23,112 nt of DNA from Parvimonas sp. GTDB taxonomy: Bacteria; Bacillota; Clostridia; Tissierellales; Peptoniphilaceae. Location of the stretch: positions 1-23,112 of the forward strand of contig JALEHY010000017.1 in NCBI GenBank assembly GCA_022770425.1, read 5' to 3'. The notes beneath the pieces are model-generated. The model was not told where the DNA came from, ran no database searches, and saw only the letters and a program-made list of their open reading frames with translations. A program made the position numbers and the translations under genes. This document shows positions 6,389 through 14,597 of this stretch, piece after piece. Position 1 is the first letter of the stretch. Each line of letters starts with the position of its first letter.

Positions 6389-6892
6389 TTCACCATACTT
6401 TTCATTAATTTATTTTTTTTAAAAAAGGAAAGTATGGTATAATAAATAACCTTACACCTTGTGGTAAACTTATAATTATTTCACCATACTTTTCATTAAT
6501 TTATTTTTTTAAAATAAGGAAAGTATGGTATAATAAATAACCTTACACCTTGTGGTAAACTTATAATTATTTCACCATACTTTTCATTAATTTATTTTTT
6601 TTAAAAAAAGGAAAGTATGGTATAATAAATAACCTTACACCTTGTGGTAAACTTATAATTATTTCACCATACTTTTCATTAATTTATTTTTTTAAAAAAG
6701 GAAAGTATGGTATAATAAATAACCTTACACCTTGTGGTAAACTTATAATTATTTCACCATACTTTTCATTAATTTATTTTTTAAAAAAAGGAAAGTATGG
6801 TATAATAAATAACCTTACACCTTGTGGTAAACTTATAATTATTTCACCATACTTTTCATTAATTTATTTTTTTAAAAAAAGGAAAGTATGGT
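6361..6892. repeat. Six tandem copies of a ~91-bp repeat between ecfA1 and folA
   Basis: Units begin at 6361, 6452, 6543, 6635, 6725 and 6815 (spacing 91, 91, 92, 90, 90); the last is cut short at 6892. Each unit starts TTACACCTTGTGGTAA and contains the inverted pair ACCATACTTT ... AAAGTATGGT enclosing a T-run/A-run. Units one to five then run into TGGTATAAT, an extended -10 pointing toward folA, and ATAACC. Copies are otherwise almost identical and differ mainly in the T/A tract. The unit length is not a multiple of three and no reading frame runs through the array, so it is noncoding. There are no unique spacers, so it is not a CRISPR array. Confidence 0.95.
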
Positions 6893-6961
6893 CTATTTTA
6901 ACATAATAACCTTTAAAAATTTTTCTAAACGGAATTATGTTTTAATTTGTCGGAGGATTTT

Positions 6962-7462
6962 ATGATTTTAGAAAATTTATCGCTTATTGTTGCTATCACA
7001 GAGAATACAAATGCAATAGGTGTTGAAAATAATTTATTGTATTTTATAAAAGAAGATATGGATTTTTTCAAAAAAAAAACTTACAACCATTCTATAATAT
7101 GTGGAAGAAAAACTTTTGAAGGATTTAAAATAAAGCCGTTACCCAAAAGGAGAAATATTGTTCTTACAAAAACAAACTTCCATTTTGATAATGTTATTAC
7201 TTTTGACTCTTTGGAAAAATTGCTTAAACTTATTGAAAATGAAAAAGACGAAGAGTTTATAGTTTGCGGAGGAGAAAGCATATACAAACAACTTTTACCG
7301 TATTGCAAAAAAATGTATATTACAAAGATAGAAGAAAATGAAAATGTCAAAGCCGATTCTTTTTTCCCAAAAATAGATGAAAAAATTTGGAAAATAGTTG
7401 ATGAAAAAAAGGGAAAAAACGAAAATCCAAAATTAACATTTTTAACTTACGAAAGAAAATAA
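6962..7462 (+). CDS. folA: Dihydrofolate reductase
   Basis: This 166-residue enzyme reduces dihydrofolate to tetrahydrofolate with NADPH, supplying one-carbon metabolism and thymidylate synthesis. Visible family features are the N-terminal SLIVAITENTNAIG strand and Met20-type loop, the acidic catalytic residue in IKEDMDFF, the NADPH-binding CGRKTFEG, and the late CGGESIYKQLLP. The start is the ATG at 6962, six bases after GGAGG; a frame opening at a TTG at 6947 would place the ribosome site inside the gene. The usual LPW before the catalytic helix reads LLY here, so the near-invariant active-site Trp is Tyr and the Pro is Leu. The gene ends 9 bases before srtB. Confidence 0.95.
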   Translation: MILENLSLIVAITENTNAIGVENNLLYFIKEDMDFFKKKTYNHSIICGRKTFEGFKIKPLPKRRNIVLTKTNFHFDNVITFDSLEKLLKLIENEKDEEFIVCGGESIYKQLLPYCKKMYITKIEENENVKADSFFPKIDEKIWKIVDEKKGKNENPKLTFLTYERK

Positions 7463-7471
7463 GGAGATTTT

Positions 7472-8266
7472 ATGGAAAACAAAAACTTGATTGTAAAAAA
7501 GAAAAAGAAAAAAACAAGCGGTGTAAAAAAATGGTTTTGGAACATACTGTTTATTGTGTGTCTCGGACTGTTTTTATACTCATCATTCAACATAGTAAAA
7601 GACTATTACGGCTCTTATAAAGCCGGAAATAATTTAAAAAATTTAAGAAAAGCCGTTTTTAAAAATGAAGACTCAACTTCTGAAAAAACAACTGATGTAA
7701 AAAAAGTCATAGATTTAGAAGAACTTAAAAAATTAAATTCTGATTCTATAGGTTGGATTGAAATTCCGGGAACAACTTTGGACGAACCTCTTGTTCAAGG
7801 AAAAGACAACGACTACTACCTATGGAGAAGTTTTGAGAAAAAAACATATCCTGTAACGGGCGCTATTTTTCTTGATATGTATAGCAAACCGGATTTATCC
7901 GATAGAATAAGCTACATTTTTGGTCACAATGTTTGGGACAAATCAAAATTTTACTGCTTAGAATATTTTGAAGATCCTTCATTTTTAGAAAAACATAAAG
8001 AATTATTTATTCACACAGAAAATGGAAAACTTGAATATGAAATTTTAGGAGTTGACTTAGTAGACCCTAACACCCCTCTATATGAATTAAGCTCAAACAG
8101 AAATAATGACCTTGAAGCTATGAAAAAGGAACTAAAAAAACATATCTCCGCATCAGAAGTAGATAAAATTAATGAAAACACAAAACTTTTGATGCTTGTA
8201 ACTTGTAAAAATGCAAATGACAACAGTTCAAGAAGAATATTATTTGCAAAATTAAAAAACAGTTAG
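7472..8266 (+). CDS. srtB: Class B sortase
   Basis: This 264-residue membrane-anchored transpeptidase joins surface proteins to the cell wall. It has a Lys-rich cytoplasmic N-terminus, one membrane helix (about 23-42), and a sortase B fold. That fold begins with SIGWIEIPGTTLDEPLVQG and has catalytic His152 (FGHN), Cys245 (LVTC) and Arg254/255. The start ATG has an AAGGAG site, and the gene directly follows folA in the same transcript. The long surface protein encoded downstream has a C-terminal LVKTN motif and is the obvious nearby substrate. Class B sortases characteristically use N-P-x-T-N-like signals, which fits the TN ending of that motif. Confidence 0.95.
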   Translation: MENKNLIVKKKKKKTSGVKKWFWNILFIVCLGLFLYSSFNIVKDYYGSYKAGNNLKNLRKAVFKNEDSTSEKTTDVKKVIDLEELKKLNSDSIGWIEIPGTTLDEPLVQGKDNDYYLWRSFEKKTYPVTGAIFLDMYSKPDLSDRISYIFGHNVWDKSKFYCLEYFEDPSFLEKHKELFIHTENGKLEYEILGVDLVDPNTPLYELSSNRNNDLEAMKKELKKHISASEVDKINENTKLLMLVTCKNANDNSSRRILFAKLKNS

Positions 8267-8277
8267 AATTAGTAACG

Positions 8278-8328
8278 AAAAACTGTACTTATACTTTGAT
8301 ATTTCAAACTTATAAGTACAGTTTTTTA
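8278..8328 (+). terminator. Rho-independent terminator after srtB
   Basis: A stem of about 15 bp pairs AAAAACTGTACTTAT (8278-8292) with ATAAGTACAGTTTTT, with an inner TTTGA/TCAAA stem and a run of T at the 3' side. Confidence 0.9.
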
Positions 8329-8395
8329 TTTTAAATAAATCTTGCTTATGGATATTCATTATTTATATTTTTTTCTTATAATTAAGTGTTTTTTG

Positions 8396-8424
8396 TTGTA
8401 AATTAATATACTTTGTAATATACT
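8396..8424 (+). promoter_or_regulatory. Putative promoter of the surface protein gene
   Basis: TTGTAA (8396-8401) and TATACT (8419-8424) are 17 bases apart, placing the transcript start about 80 bases before the start codon. The rest of 8329-8508 holds no gene. Confidence 0.55.
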
Positions 8425-8440
8425 ATATTTTGTAGTGACA

Positions 8441-8472
8441 TTTTAAATTTCAATCTTATACGAAATTTAAAA
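8441..8472 (+). promoter_or_regulatory. 11-bp inverted repeat in the leader of the surface protein gene
   Basis: TTTTAAATTTC (8441-8451) and GAAATTTAAAA (8462-8472) form a perfect inverted repeat with a 10-base gap. It may be a protein-binding operator or a 5' leader hairpin that stabilises the mRNA. Confidence 0.55.
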
Positions 8473-8508
8473 ACTCACAGTACATATAATTTATTTAAGG
8501 AGGGCATT

Positions 8509-11500
8509 ATGAAAATAAAAATGCTTAAAAAGTTTTTTTCTTTCGTTTTATCTCTCACAATAATATTTGGCTCACTAAGCTTAAATAGTTTTACAAATGC
8601 CGAAGAAATTGTAAGAATAAATGAAATATCAAAAACTGCAAATATTCCGACTCCTCCATTTAAAGGTGGAGAACATGAATTTGAAATTACAGGAGAAAAT
8701 TTAGAAAAAGCAACTCTTGAAGCAGTTTTAACAAATGTTGATACAAAAGAAATCACAACAAAATCTGTTACTGTTAAAGAAACAACTCGTACAAAACAAA
8801 TTGTTACAGTAAATTTTGATAAAACAGAAAAAAAGCAAAAATTTACTGTTAGTTTTAGAGTAATCGGAGATACAAATCCGGATGTAATTCCTTATCTTCC
8901 GACTGTAACTGTATTTTCGTCTGAAAATACAGGTGGATCAGGAGGAACAGGAACACCTGTAACACCGACAGGAGATCCAACTTTAACAAAGGTCGAATAT
9001 GAAGTTGATAAAACTTCAAAAAATATTTTTACTTTTACACTCACAGGAACTAATTTAGATGCCTCAAAAATAAATCTAAAATTTTTAACTTTTAACGCTG
9101 AATATGGAGTTAATATGGTAACAGGCGATGTAACTCAAGAACCGGCTGTTGTAAATAACGATAAAACTACTGCTGTCGTAAAAGCTACATTTCCAAAAAA
9201 CAACACGGATACTCCTATTAAATATACAGTAAAATTCAGTGTTGAAGGAATGTACGGTCATTCACAAAACAAAAAATTTGATAAAGAAATTGAAGTTATA
9301 AAAGATTCAAACAACGAGCCTGATGAAGCTACTTTAAAAAATGTAGAATATCAAAAAATAGATAATTTAAATCATAATTTTAAAATTACAGGCACTAATT
9401 TATCAAAAGAAAATATCAGCTTTAGAGTTCGTTTAGGAAAAACTACTGATAAAAATGCACTTTCAAAGCAAATTTTGGAAATCTCAGAAGACAAAACAAC
9501 CGCTATTTTACAATTAACTTTTAAACCTTTGGAATTTAAAACAGATTATACAATTCAGTTCAAATTAAACACCGAATCTTCAGATTGGAATTTTGATAAA
9601 AAAGTAACTATCGAAAAATCAAATGACGAACCCGTTAATCCTAATACCGAAGATCCGGCATTCCCTACCTCTACATTAACAAGTGTAGAATACACAGGAA
9701 GAAATTCAGACAATTTAGATATGTTTACACTAAAGGGAACAAATTTAAAATCAGAAAATATTAAAGTAAAAGTAATGCAAGACATTGAAAGAAAGTTTGA
9801 TATTGAAAAAACATTAGATACAATAACAACATTAGACAAAATATCATATCCTTCATTAAAATTTCCTGAAAATACCACCGCTAAGGACATTACTTACAAA
9901 GTTTATTTCAATTCTGACGGTTCAGATACATTTGAAGAAAAAAACTCTGTAAATGTAATAGTAAAAACTAATTCGACAGTAAATCCCGAAGAGCCTAAAG
10001 AGCCTGAAGATAACAAAAAAATAACTTCCATAAAGGCAAATAACCCCGTTCTCGGAAAAGATGGCGGAGATGCAAAAATAACTGTTTTAGGGGAAAATCT
10101 TTCAAGTGATTTGACCGTAAAAGTTTATAAGTTGGAAAATGGACAAGAAATTGAACAAAACTTTGAAAAAGAAATCGTGGGAACTGAAAAAGCTCAAGCA
10201 ATAACTATTAAATTACCTAAAGTTTCTAAGGAAGATGCTATTGATACCTACAAAATCAAAGTCGGATTTGATGAAAATAAATTGACTCACGAAGCGACTG
10301 TTGAAGTTGGTGGAAATGCAAGTCTTGAAAAAATAGAACTTCATCCTCAAATAGTTGCTGTTGATAAAACAGGAAAGAAAATAACTTTGATATTTGATGA
10401 AGAAATTTCTTTAGTTTCAACTCTTGAAAAATTAAAAGAAGGAATTTCTATAAGTTTAAGTGACGGAACGGAAAATACAAGCACAGACCCTAACTCAAGC
10501 ACAAGTCATGTTGCAAATCACGGAGATTTTAAACCTCTAAAAGAAAAAGACTCTGTTGAAATAAACAACTCTTCCATAATAATTAAACTTGATGAAGCAA
10601 TAAAAGTAGGACCTTCAACAAAAGTAAAATTTCAAGACAGATTAATAAAAACTACTGTTTTAGGCAAAAACGGAAAAGAAGAAGAAAAAGAAGGAAATAC
10701 TTTTACCGCTCTTGTAAAGGAATTTCAACCTATTGTTCTTGACGGACAATTTTTAGAAGGAGAAATTTTACAAAATAAGGGTGGAAAAGTTACAGTAAAA
10801 CTAACAGGAGATTCTCTTGATTTAACTAAAGAGGATAAAACAAAATTAGTTCAAGTTGTAGTTGAAAGAGCAGAAAATCAAAATAATCCAAACAGACTTA
10901 TCATCAAACCAAATGTTGAATATAAAAGTGACAGCGAGATTTTAGTTACTTTTGAAGTTCCTGAAAATAATACTAAAAACAGTGAGAGCTATATGGTTAG
11001 AGTCTCAACCGATGCAGGATTCAAATACACTTCAGAAGTCGGTGCAAACACATCAGATAAGAGATTCAGAAGACTTATAACAACTGTTCTTCCAAAAGAT
11101 ACAACTGAAAAAACTCCTACTTTGAGTTATATCTCGATACAATCTTATGGTACATCAGGAGGAACAGATAAACTTCCGGATACTACACACACAAATCTTC
11201 CGACTATTCAAGAAAGTAAAAAGACGAGACTTCATGTCTACGGTTCAAATTTAGATGAAAAAGTTACTAAAATTAAAATAGTTGACGAAAATGGCGTTGA
11301 ATGGTATCCGATAAAAGGAGAAGGTGCATCTGACAGTTTAGATAACTTTATCACTGTTGCATTTAACGGAACCGGAATAGCAGGAAACGGAACTTTCCAA
11401 AAAATTGAAATTATTTGTCCAAGAAATGTAAAAGGAAACAGAACTTACAAATACCTACTTGCCGTTGACGGAGTAAATTACAATCAAGAAATATTTGTAA

Positions 11501-12498
11501 CAGCAACAGTTCTTGATGACGGAATCGACAAGAAAAACGAGCTTACTGCTGTAAATGTTGTTGTTGAACACAAAGATACTGACGGAAATGATATTGTTAA
11601 GTCAAAAGTTAAAAAGGGATATAGCTGGTCAAAATTCAAAAGTTTCGGAATTAAAGACTTAGAACTTAAAAATTACAAAATTTTAGGTTATAAATTAACC
11701 AAAAATTCTGAAACTTCCGAATTAATAGATATAAATCAATTGTTTGAAGCTTATGTAAAAAATAATGAAAAAATAACTTTTATATATGAAAAAATACAAG
11801 AACCTGACAATCCTGACAAACCGGACAATCCGATTGATCCAAATGTGCCGAATAATCCTGAAAATAAAAAAGATTTTATTTTAGATAATACAAAATCTTC
11901 AAAAGTTGAAGGTGAAAAACTAAAAGAATTGGATACTGAAAATTTAATTTTAGTTATAGAAAAATTATCTGAAAAAATCAAAAATTTAGATGCTGATGTT
12001 CTTGACATTTTCCTTAAAAATATAAAAACAAATGAAACTATAAAACTTCCAAACGGAAAATATAAAGTTACATTACCTAAACGTCAAGGACAAACTGTAA
12101 AAGCTGTTTATTTCTTAAATGAACAAGAAAATTTAGAAAGTCATTCATTTATACAAGATGAAAATACTGTAACATTTGAAACAAATCATTTTTCAAAATA
12201 TGTTATTGAATACAAAGTTGCAGAAAACAGTAACAAAACAGATAATACAAGTAATAAACCAAATGACACAGATAAAAATAAGACTGAAATTAACAAAAAC
12301 GAAAACACAACAAACAACTCAAATGATAATGATATAGCTAACAATTCTACAAACAATTCAAACCACACAGTTGTAAAGGTAAGAAAAACTACAGAGGTTA
12401 AACAAAAACTTGTTAAGACAAATTTAGCAACTACTTCATTGTTTGTAACTTCATTATTAGGATTAGGAGCTGTTTTAAGCCTTAAAAAAAGAAAATAA
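8509..12498 (+). CDS. Large sortase-anchored surface protein with IPT/TIG-like repeats
   Basis: This 1329-residue protein has a Sec signal peptide (Lys-rich start, hydrophobic core, cleavage likely after TNA near residue 31). At least seven related segments follow, each with an xGxNL-type turn (glycines near 62, 180, 295, 410, 528, 767 and 912). The first five are spaced about 115 residues apart and resemble IPT/TIG immunoglobulin-like domains. Next come a MucBP-like segment (about 1011-1095), a Pro/Asp linker (DNPDKPDNP), a folded C-terminal domain (about 1120-1237), an Asn/Thr-rich wall-spanning stretch, the motif LVKTN at 1301-1305, a membrane segment and the tail KKRK. The ATG at 8509 follows AAGGAGGG. 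It is probably an adhesin or ligand-binding wall protein; the ligand cannot be told from the sequence. The class B sortase encoded upstream is the likely anchoring enzyme. Confidence 0.85.
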   Translation: MKIKMLKKFFSFVLSLTIIFGSLSLNSFTNAEEIVRINEISKTANIPTPPFKGGEHEFEITGENLEKATLEAVLTNVDTKEITTKSVTVKETTRTKQIVTVNFDKTEKKQKFTVSFRVIGDTNPDVIPYLPTVTVFSSENTGGSGGTGTPVTPTGDPTLTKVEYEVDKTSKNIFTFTLTGTNLDASKINLKFLTFNAEYGVNMVTGDVTQEPAVVNNDKTTAVVKATFPKNNTDTPIKYTVKFSVEGMYGHSQNKKFDKEIEVIKDSNNEPDEATLKNVEYQKIDNLNHNFKITGTNLSKENISFRVRLGKTTDKNALSKQILEISEDKTTAILQLTFKPLEFKTDYTIQFKLNTESSDWNFDKKVTIEKSNDEPVNPNTEDPAFPTSTLTSVEYTGRNSDNLDMFTLKGTNLKSENIKVKVMQDIERKFDIEKTLDTITTLDKISYPSLKFPENTTAKDITYKVYFNSDGSDTFEEKNSVNVIVKTNSTVNPEEPKEPEDNKKITSIKANNPVLGKDGGDAKITVLGENLSSDLTVKVYKLENGQEIEQNFEKEIVGTEKAQAITIKLPKVSKEDAIDTYKIKVGFDENKLTHEATVEVGGNASLEKIELHPQIVAVDKTGKKITLIFDEEISLVSTLEKLKEGISISLSDGTENTSTDPNSSTSHVANHGDFKPLKEKDSVEINNSSIIIKLDEAIKVGPSTKVKFQDRLIKTTVLGKNGKEEEKEGNTFTALVKEFQPIVLDGQFLEGEILQNKGGKVTVKLTGDSLDLTKEDKTKLVQVVVERAENQNNPNRLIIKPNVEYKSDSEILVTFEVPENNTKNSESYMVRVSTDAGFKYTSEVGANTSDKRFRRLITTVLPKDTTEKTPTLSYISIQSYGTSGGTDKLPDTTHTNLPTIQESKKTRLHVYGSNLDEKVTKIKIVDENGVEWYPIKGEGASDSLDNFITVAFNGTGIAGNGTFQKIEIICPRNVKGNRTYKYLLAVDGVNYNQEIFVTATVLDDGIDKKNELTAVNVVVEHKDTDGNDIVKSKVKKGYSWSKFKSFGIKDLELKNYKILGYKLTKNSETSELIDINQLFEAYVKNNEKITFIYEKIQEPDNPDKPDNPIDPNVPNNPENKKDFILDNTKSSKVEGEKLKELDTENLILVIEKLSEKIKNLDADVLDIFLKNIKTNETIKLPNGKYKVTLPKRQGQTVKAVYFLNEQENLESHSFIQDENTVTFETNHFSKYVIEYKVAENSNKTDNTSNKPNDTDKNKTEINKNENTTNNSNDNDIANNSTNNSNHTVVKVRKTTEVKQKLVKTNLATTSLFVTSLLGLGAVLSLKKRK

Positions 12499-12522
12499 CT
12501 TGTAAATTTCCGTTTAATAATT

Positions 12523-12560
12523 AAAATAAAAAATCCCATTTTTATGGGATTTTTTATTTT
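12523..12560. terminator. Bidirectional terminator between convergent genes
   Basis: Arms 12523-12539 and 12544-12560 pair perfectly over 17 positions, with ATCCCAT/ATGGGAT at the core and A/T runs outside, so it can stop transcription from both sides. It overlaps the last codons of the PIN-TRAM gene. Confidence 0.9.
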
Positions 12561-13624
12561 AATTCTTTTCTTACAAAAATCATCTTTCCGGCAGGAGTTT
12601 GTAAAACACTTGTAACAGTAGTTTCTATCTGTTGTCCGATATAATCTCGTCCGTCTTCAACAACAATCATCGTTCCGTCTGAAAGATATGCTAAACCTTG
12701 TTCCTGTTCTTTTCCTTTTGAAATAACTTCGACAATCAATTTTTCTCCTTGAATTACAACAGGCTTTACGGCAAGTGCAAGTTCATTTATATTAAGTATT
12801 GATATTTTCTGTAAACTCGCAACCTTATTCAAATTATAATCGTTAGTTATAAGTTTTCCTTTTAAATCTTCTGTAAGTTTCAAAAGTTTATGATCAACTT
12901 CGTGAATATCTTTATAATCTTTTTCAATTACTTTAACTTCAATATTTTTTTCATTTTGGATTAAATCTAAAATATCAAGCCCTCTTCTTCCTCTTTGTCT
13001 TTTACTTGCGTCCGCAGAATCGGCAATGTACTGTAACTCCTTAACCATAAACATCGGAACAATTATCGGTCCTTCTAAAAAACCTGTCTTTAAAATATCA
13101 TAAATTCTTCCGTCAATTATTACGGAAGTATCCAAAATTTTAGGATATGACGTACCTTTCTTTACATTTTTTTCTTTTGAAAAAATTTTCATTTTTAATA
13201 TATCGTCTTTTTTATTTAATGCAATTCTAACCCCTGAAAAACCCAAAATTATATATACAAATATAGTTATTATCGCACTTAAAAGATTTCCTACAATCGG
13301 AAAGTTTATATTTGATATAGGCAAAGATACCAAAAATGCAATAAATAAACCTATGACTAACCCTAAAATCATTATTATTATTTCAGAAGCAGGGATTTTT
13401 TGCGACTTCTGTATAATCTTTTCAAAATTTTTATTAAATTTTTTAAAAATAAACGGAAATAACAAATAAAAAATAATACCAAAAACAAATGCACTGAACG
13501 AATAAACAAAAATCAACATAACAGACGTAAGCGTTAACTCAATCATGTGTATTGAAGTATAAGAAATCAAAATCCCCAAAAGTCCCCCAAACACAAAGGT
13601 TAAATACCTTAAAACTTTATACAT
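12554..13624 (-). CDS. yacL: PIN-TRAM domain membrane protein (YacL-like)
   Basis: This 356-residue protein has four predicted membrane helices in the first 135 residues. A PIN nuclease-like domain follows with acidic residues Asp165 (LDTS), Glu196 (VKEL), Asp244 and Asp262 (TNDYN), then a C-terminal TRAM domain (about 290-352) thought to bind RNA. Bacillus YacL has this architecture and sits near radA/disA. The nuclease activity and its target are not established from the sequence. ATG at 13624 follows GGGAGG; the gene starts 9 bases after the carD stop, so the two form one operon. Confidence 0.9.
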   Translation of the reverse strand: MYKVLRYLTFVFGGLLGILISYTSIHMIELTLTSVMLIFVYSFSAFVFGIIFYLLFPFIFKKFNKNFEKIIQKSQKIPASEIIIMILGLVIGLFIAFLVSLPISNINFPIVGNLLSAIITIFVYIILGFSGVRIALNKKDDILKMKIFSKEKNVKKGTSYPKILDTSVIIDGRIYDILKTGFLEGPIIVPMFMVKELQYIADSADASKRQRGRRGLDILDLIQNEKNIEVKVIEKDYKDIHEVDHKLLKLTEDLKGKLITNDYNLNKVASLQKISILNINELALAVKPVVIQGEKLIVEVISKGKEQEQGLAYLSDGTMIVVEDGRDYIGQQIETTVTSVLQTPAGKMIFVRKELK

Positions 13625-13633
13625 ACTACCTCC

Positions 13634-14113
13634 CTAATACTGCATAGAAAAATCTATAATTTTATTTATCTTACTTTCTGAAAATCCACTAACCATAACA
13701 AATTCGGAAACCAAAATCTTTTTGGCAAGATTAAACATAAATAATTCTTTTATTGACAGATTTTTCTTCCCATTTCTAACTGCAAGTCCCTTCAAAACAT
13801 AAGCCACATCATAAATATTTAAAGATTTTAATCTTGAAATATTTTCTTTATACCTTTCATTCCACTTTTTAGGCATAGGAAAATCATTAGAATTAAGATA
13901 ATCGTAAACATTTTCTAAAGTTTCTTTATCTACAAGATTCCTAATAGAATTTCTATTGATATTTTTTTCACTAACCATGATATGCAAATTTTGTTCACAA
14001 GGAATTTCAATAACATATACTTTTTCACATTCATTATCAATCTCTTTTTTTGAAATATCCTTTATATATCCGGCTCCGTGCATAGAATAAAAGATTTTAT
14101 CGCCTATGTTCAT
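13634..14113 (-). CDS. carD: CarD/CdnL-family RNA polymerase-binding regulator
   Basis: This 159-residue protein has an N-terminal RNA-polymerase-interaction domain beginning MNIGDKIFYSMHGAGYI, with the typical early G-D-K and HGAG turn. A helical C-terminal domain follows, ending in a long helix (about 115-155). Family members bind the RNA polymerase beta subunit and stabilise open promoter complexes, especially at rRNA promoters. ATG at 14113 has a strong GGAGGTAC site. It is the first gene of the carD-yacL pair. Confidence 0.88.
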   Translation of the reverse strand: MNIGDKIFYSMHGAGYIKDISKKEIDNECEKVYVIEIPCEQNLHIMVSEKNINRNSIRNLVDKETLENVYDYLNSNDFPMPKKWNERYKENISRLKSLNIYDVAYVLKGLAVRNGKKNLSIKELFMFNLAKKILVSEFVMVSGFSESKINKIIDFSMQY

Positions 14114-14131
14114 AAAGTACCTCCTATTATC

Positions 14132-14137
14132 ATTATA
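14132..14137 (-). promoter_or_regulatory. -10 element of the carD-yacL operon
   Basis: TATAAT on the minus strand lies 18 bases upstream of the carD start. No good -35 is visible at 16-18 bases, which suits a promoter that depends on an activator such as CarD itself, but that is speculation. Confidence 0.4.
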
Positions 14138-14309
14138 TACTATATTTTAATAAAGATAAAGACTTTTTTAATAAAAATTTTTATCAAAATAAAATTAGAA
14201 TATTATTACATAATTTAATCATAAAAAAATATCTACAAATAAACATAAATTTTTAAAAATTAAATATTATATAAAAAATTATAACTTACAAAGTTTAAAT
14301 AAAACTTAA

Positions 14310-14340
14310 AAAAATGAGCTAAATTTTTTAGCTCATTTTT
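14310..14340. terminator. Bidirectional terminator downstream of the holin-like gene
   Basis: AAAAATGAGCTAAA (14310-14323) pairs with TTTAGCTCATTTTT (14327-14340) around a 3-base loop. The rest of 14138-14418 is AT-rich and shows no gene. Confidence 0.85.
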
Positions 14341-14418
14341 CATTATTAAACAATAATATTTTTAGACTTTTGACGCCAAGTAAGTAAAATTTTATTTAAA
14401 TATAAGAATAGTTTAACA

Positions 14419-14589
14419 CTATTGTAGTCGTTCCAACTCCTCTACTCTTTCCTCTAAATTTTTTATTCGTTTTTCGTTTTTATTACTTTTTAATGATACA
14501 ATAATCAAAACAACATAAACTGCATATTGTGTAAAAAATTTATGTATTAAATTACCTAAAAATTCCATAAAATTACTCAAAAATTCCAT
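14419..14589 (-). CDS. 56-residue holin-like membrane peptide
   Basis: A small frame runs from ATG at 14589 (AGGTGA site, spacing about 5) to TAG at 14419-14421. The product has an amphipathic N-terminus that contains a tandem duplication (MEFLSNF then MEFLGNL), one membrane helix (about 20-33, QYAVYVVLIIVSL), and a highly charged coiled-coil tail NEKRIKNLEERVEELERLQ. This layout resembles BhlA/UviB-type holin-like peptides, which in clostridia and bacilli lie beside wall amidases in phage or bacteriocin lysis modules. Its position 8 bases after the wall-binding fragment agrees. Function is inferred from architecture only. Confidence 0.6.
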   Translation of the reverse strand: MEFLSNFMEFLGNLIHKFFTQYAVYVVLIIVSLKSNKNEKRIKNLEERVEELERLQ

Positions 14590-14597
14590 AAAATCAC

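Noticed and set aside
6361..6892. CRISPR array
   Set aside because: Units are contiguous near-identical copies of 90-92 bp with no unique spacers and no cas genes nearby.
6251..6960. Folate or other vitamin riboswitch in front of ecfA1 or folA
   Set aside because: Hairpins exist only inside the tandem repeats and I recognise no known riboswitch core; both leaders outside the array are short and AT-rich.
6947..6961. TTG start for folA five codons upstream
   Set aside because: It would place the GGAGG ribosome site inside the gene; the ATG at 6962 has ideal spacing. The same argument moves the starts of pcrA and the acyltransferase to their internal ATGs.
9555..9890. Minus-strand frame of 111 codons inside the surface protein gene
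   Set aside because: No ribosome site, and residue composition is that of reversed coding sequence; same for those at 9995-10201, 11751-12008 and 12186-12539.
12406..12420. Canonical LPxTG anchor in the surface protein
   Set aside because: No LPxTG occurs; the motif before the membrane segment is LVKTN.
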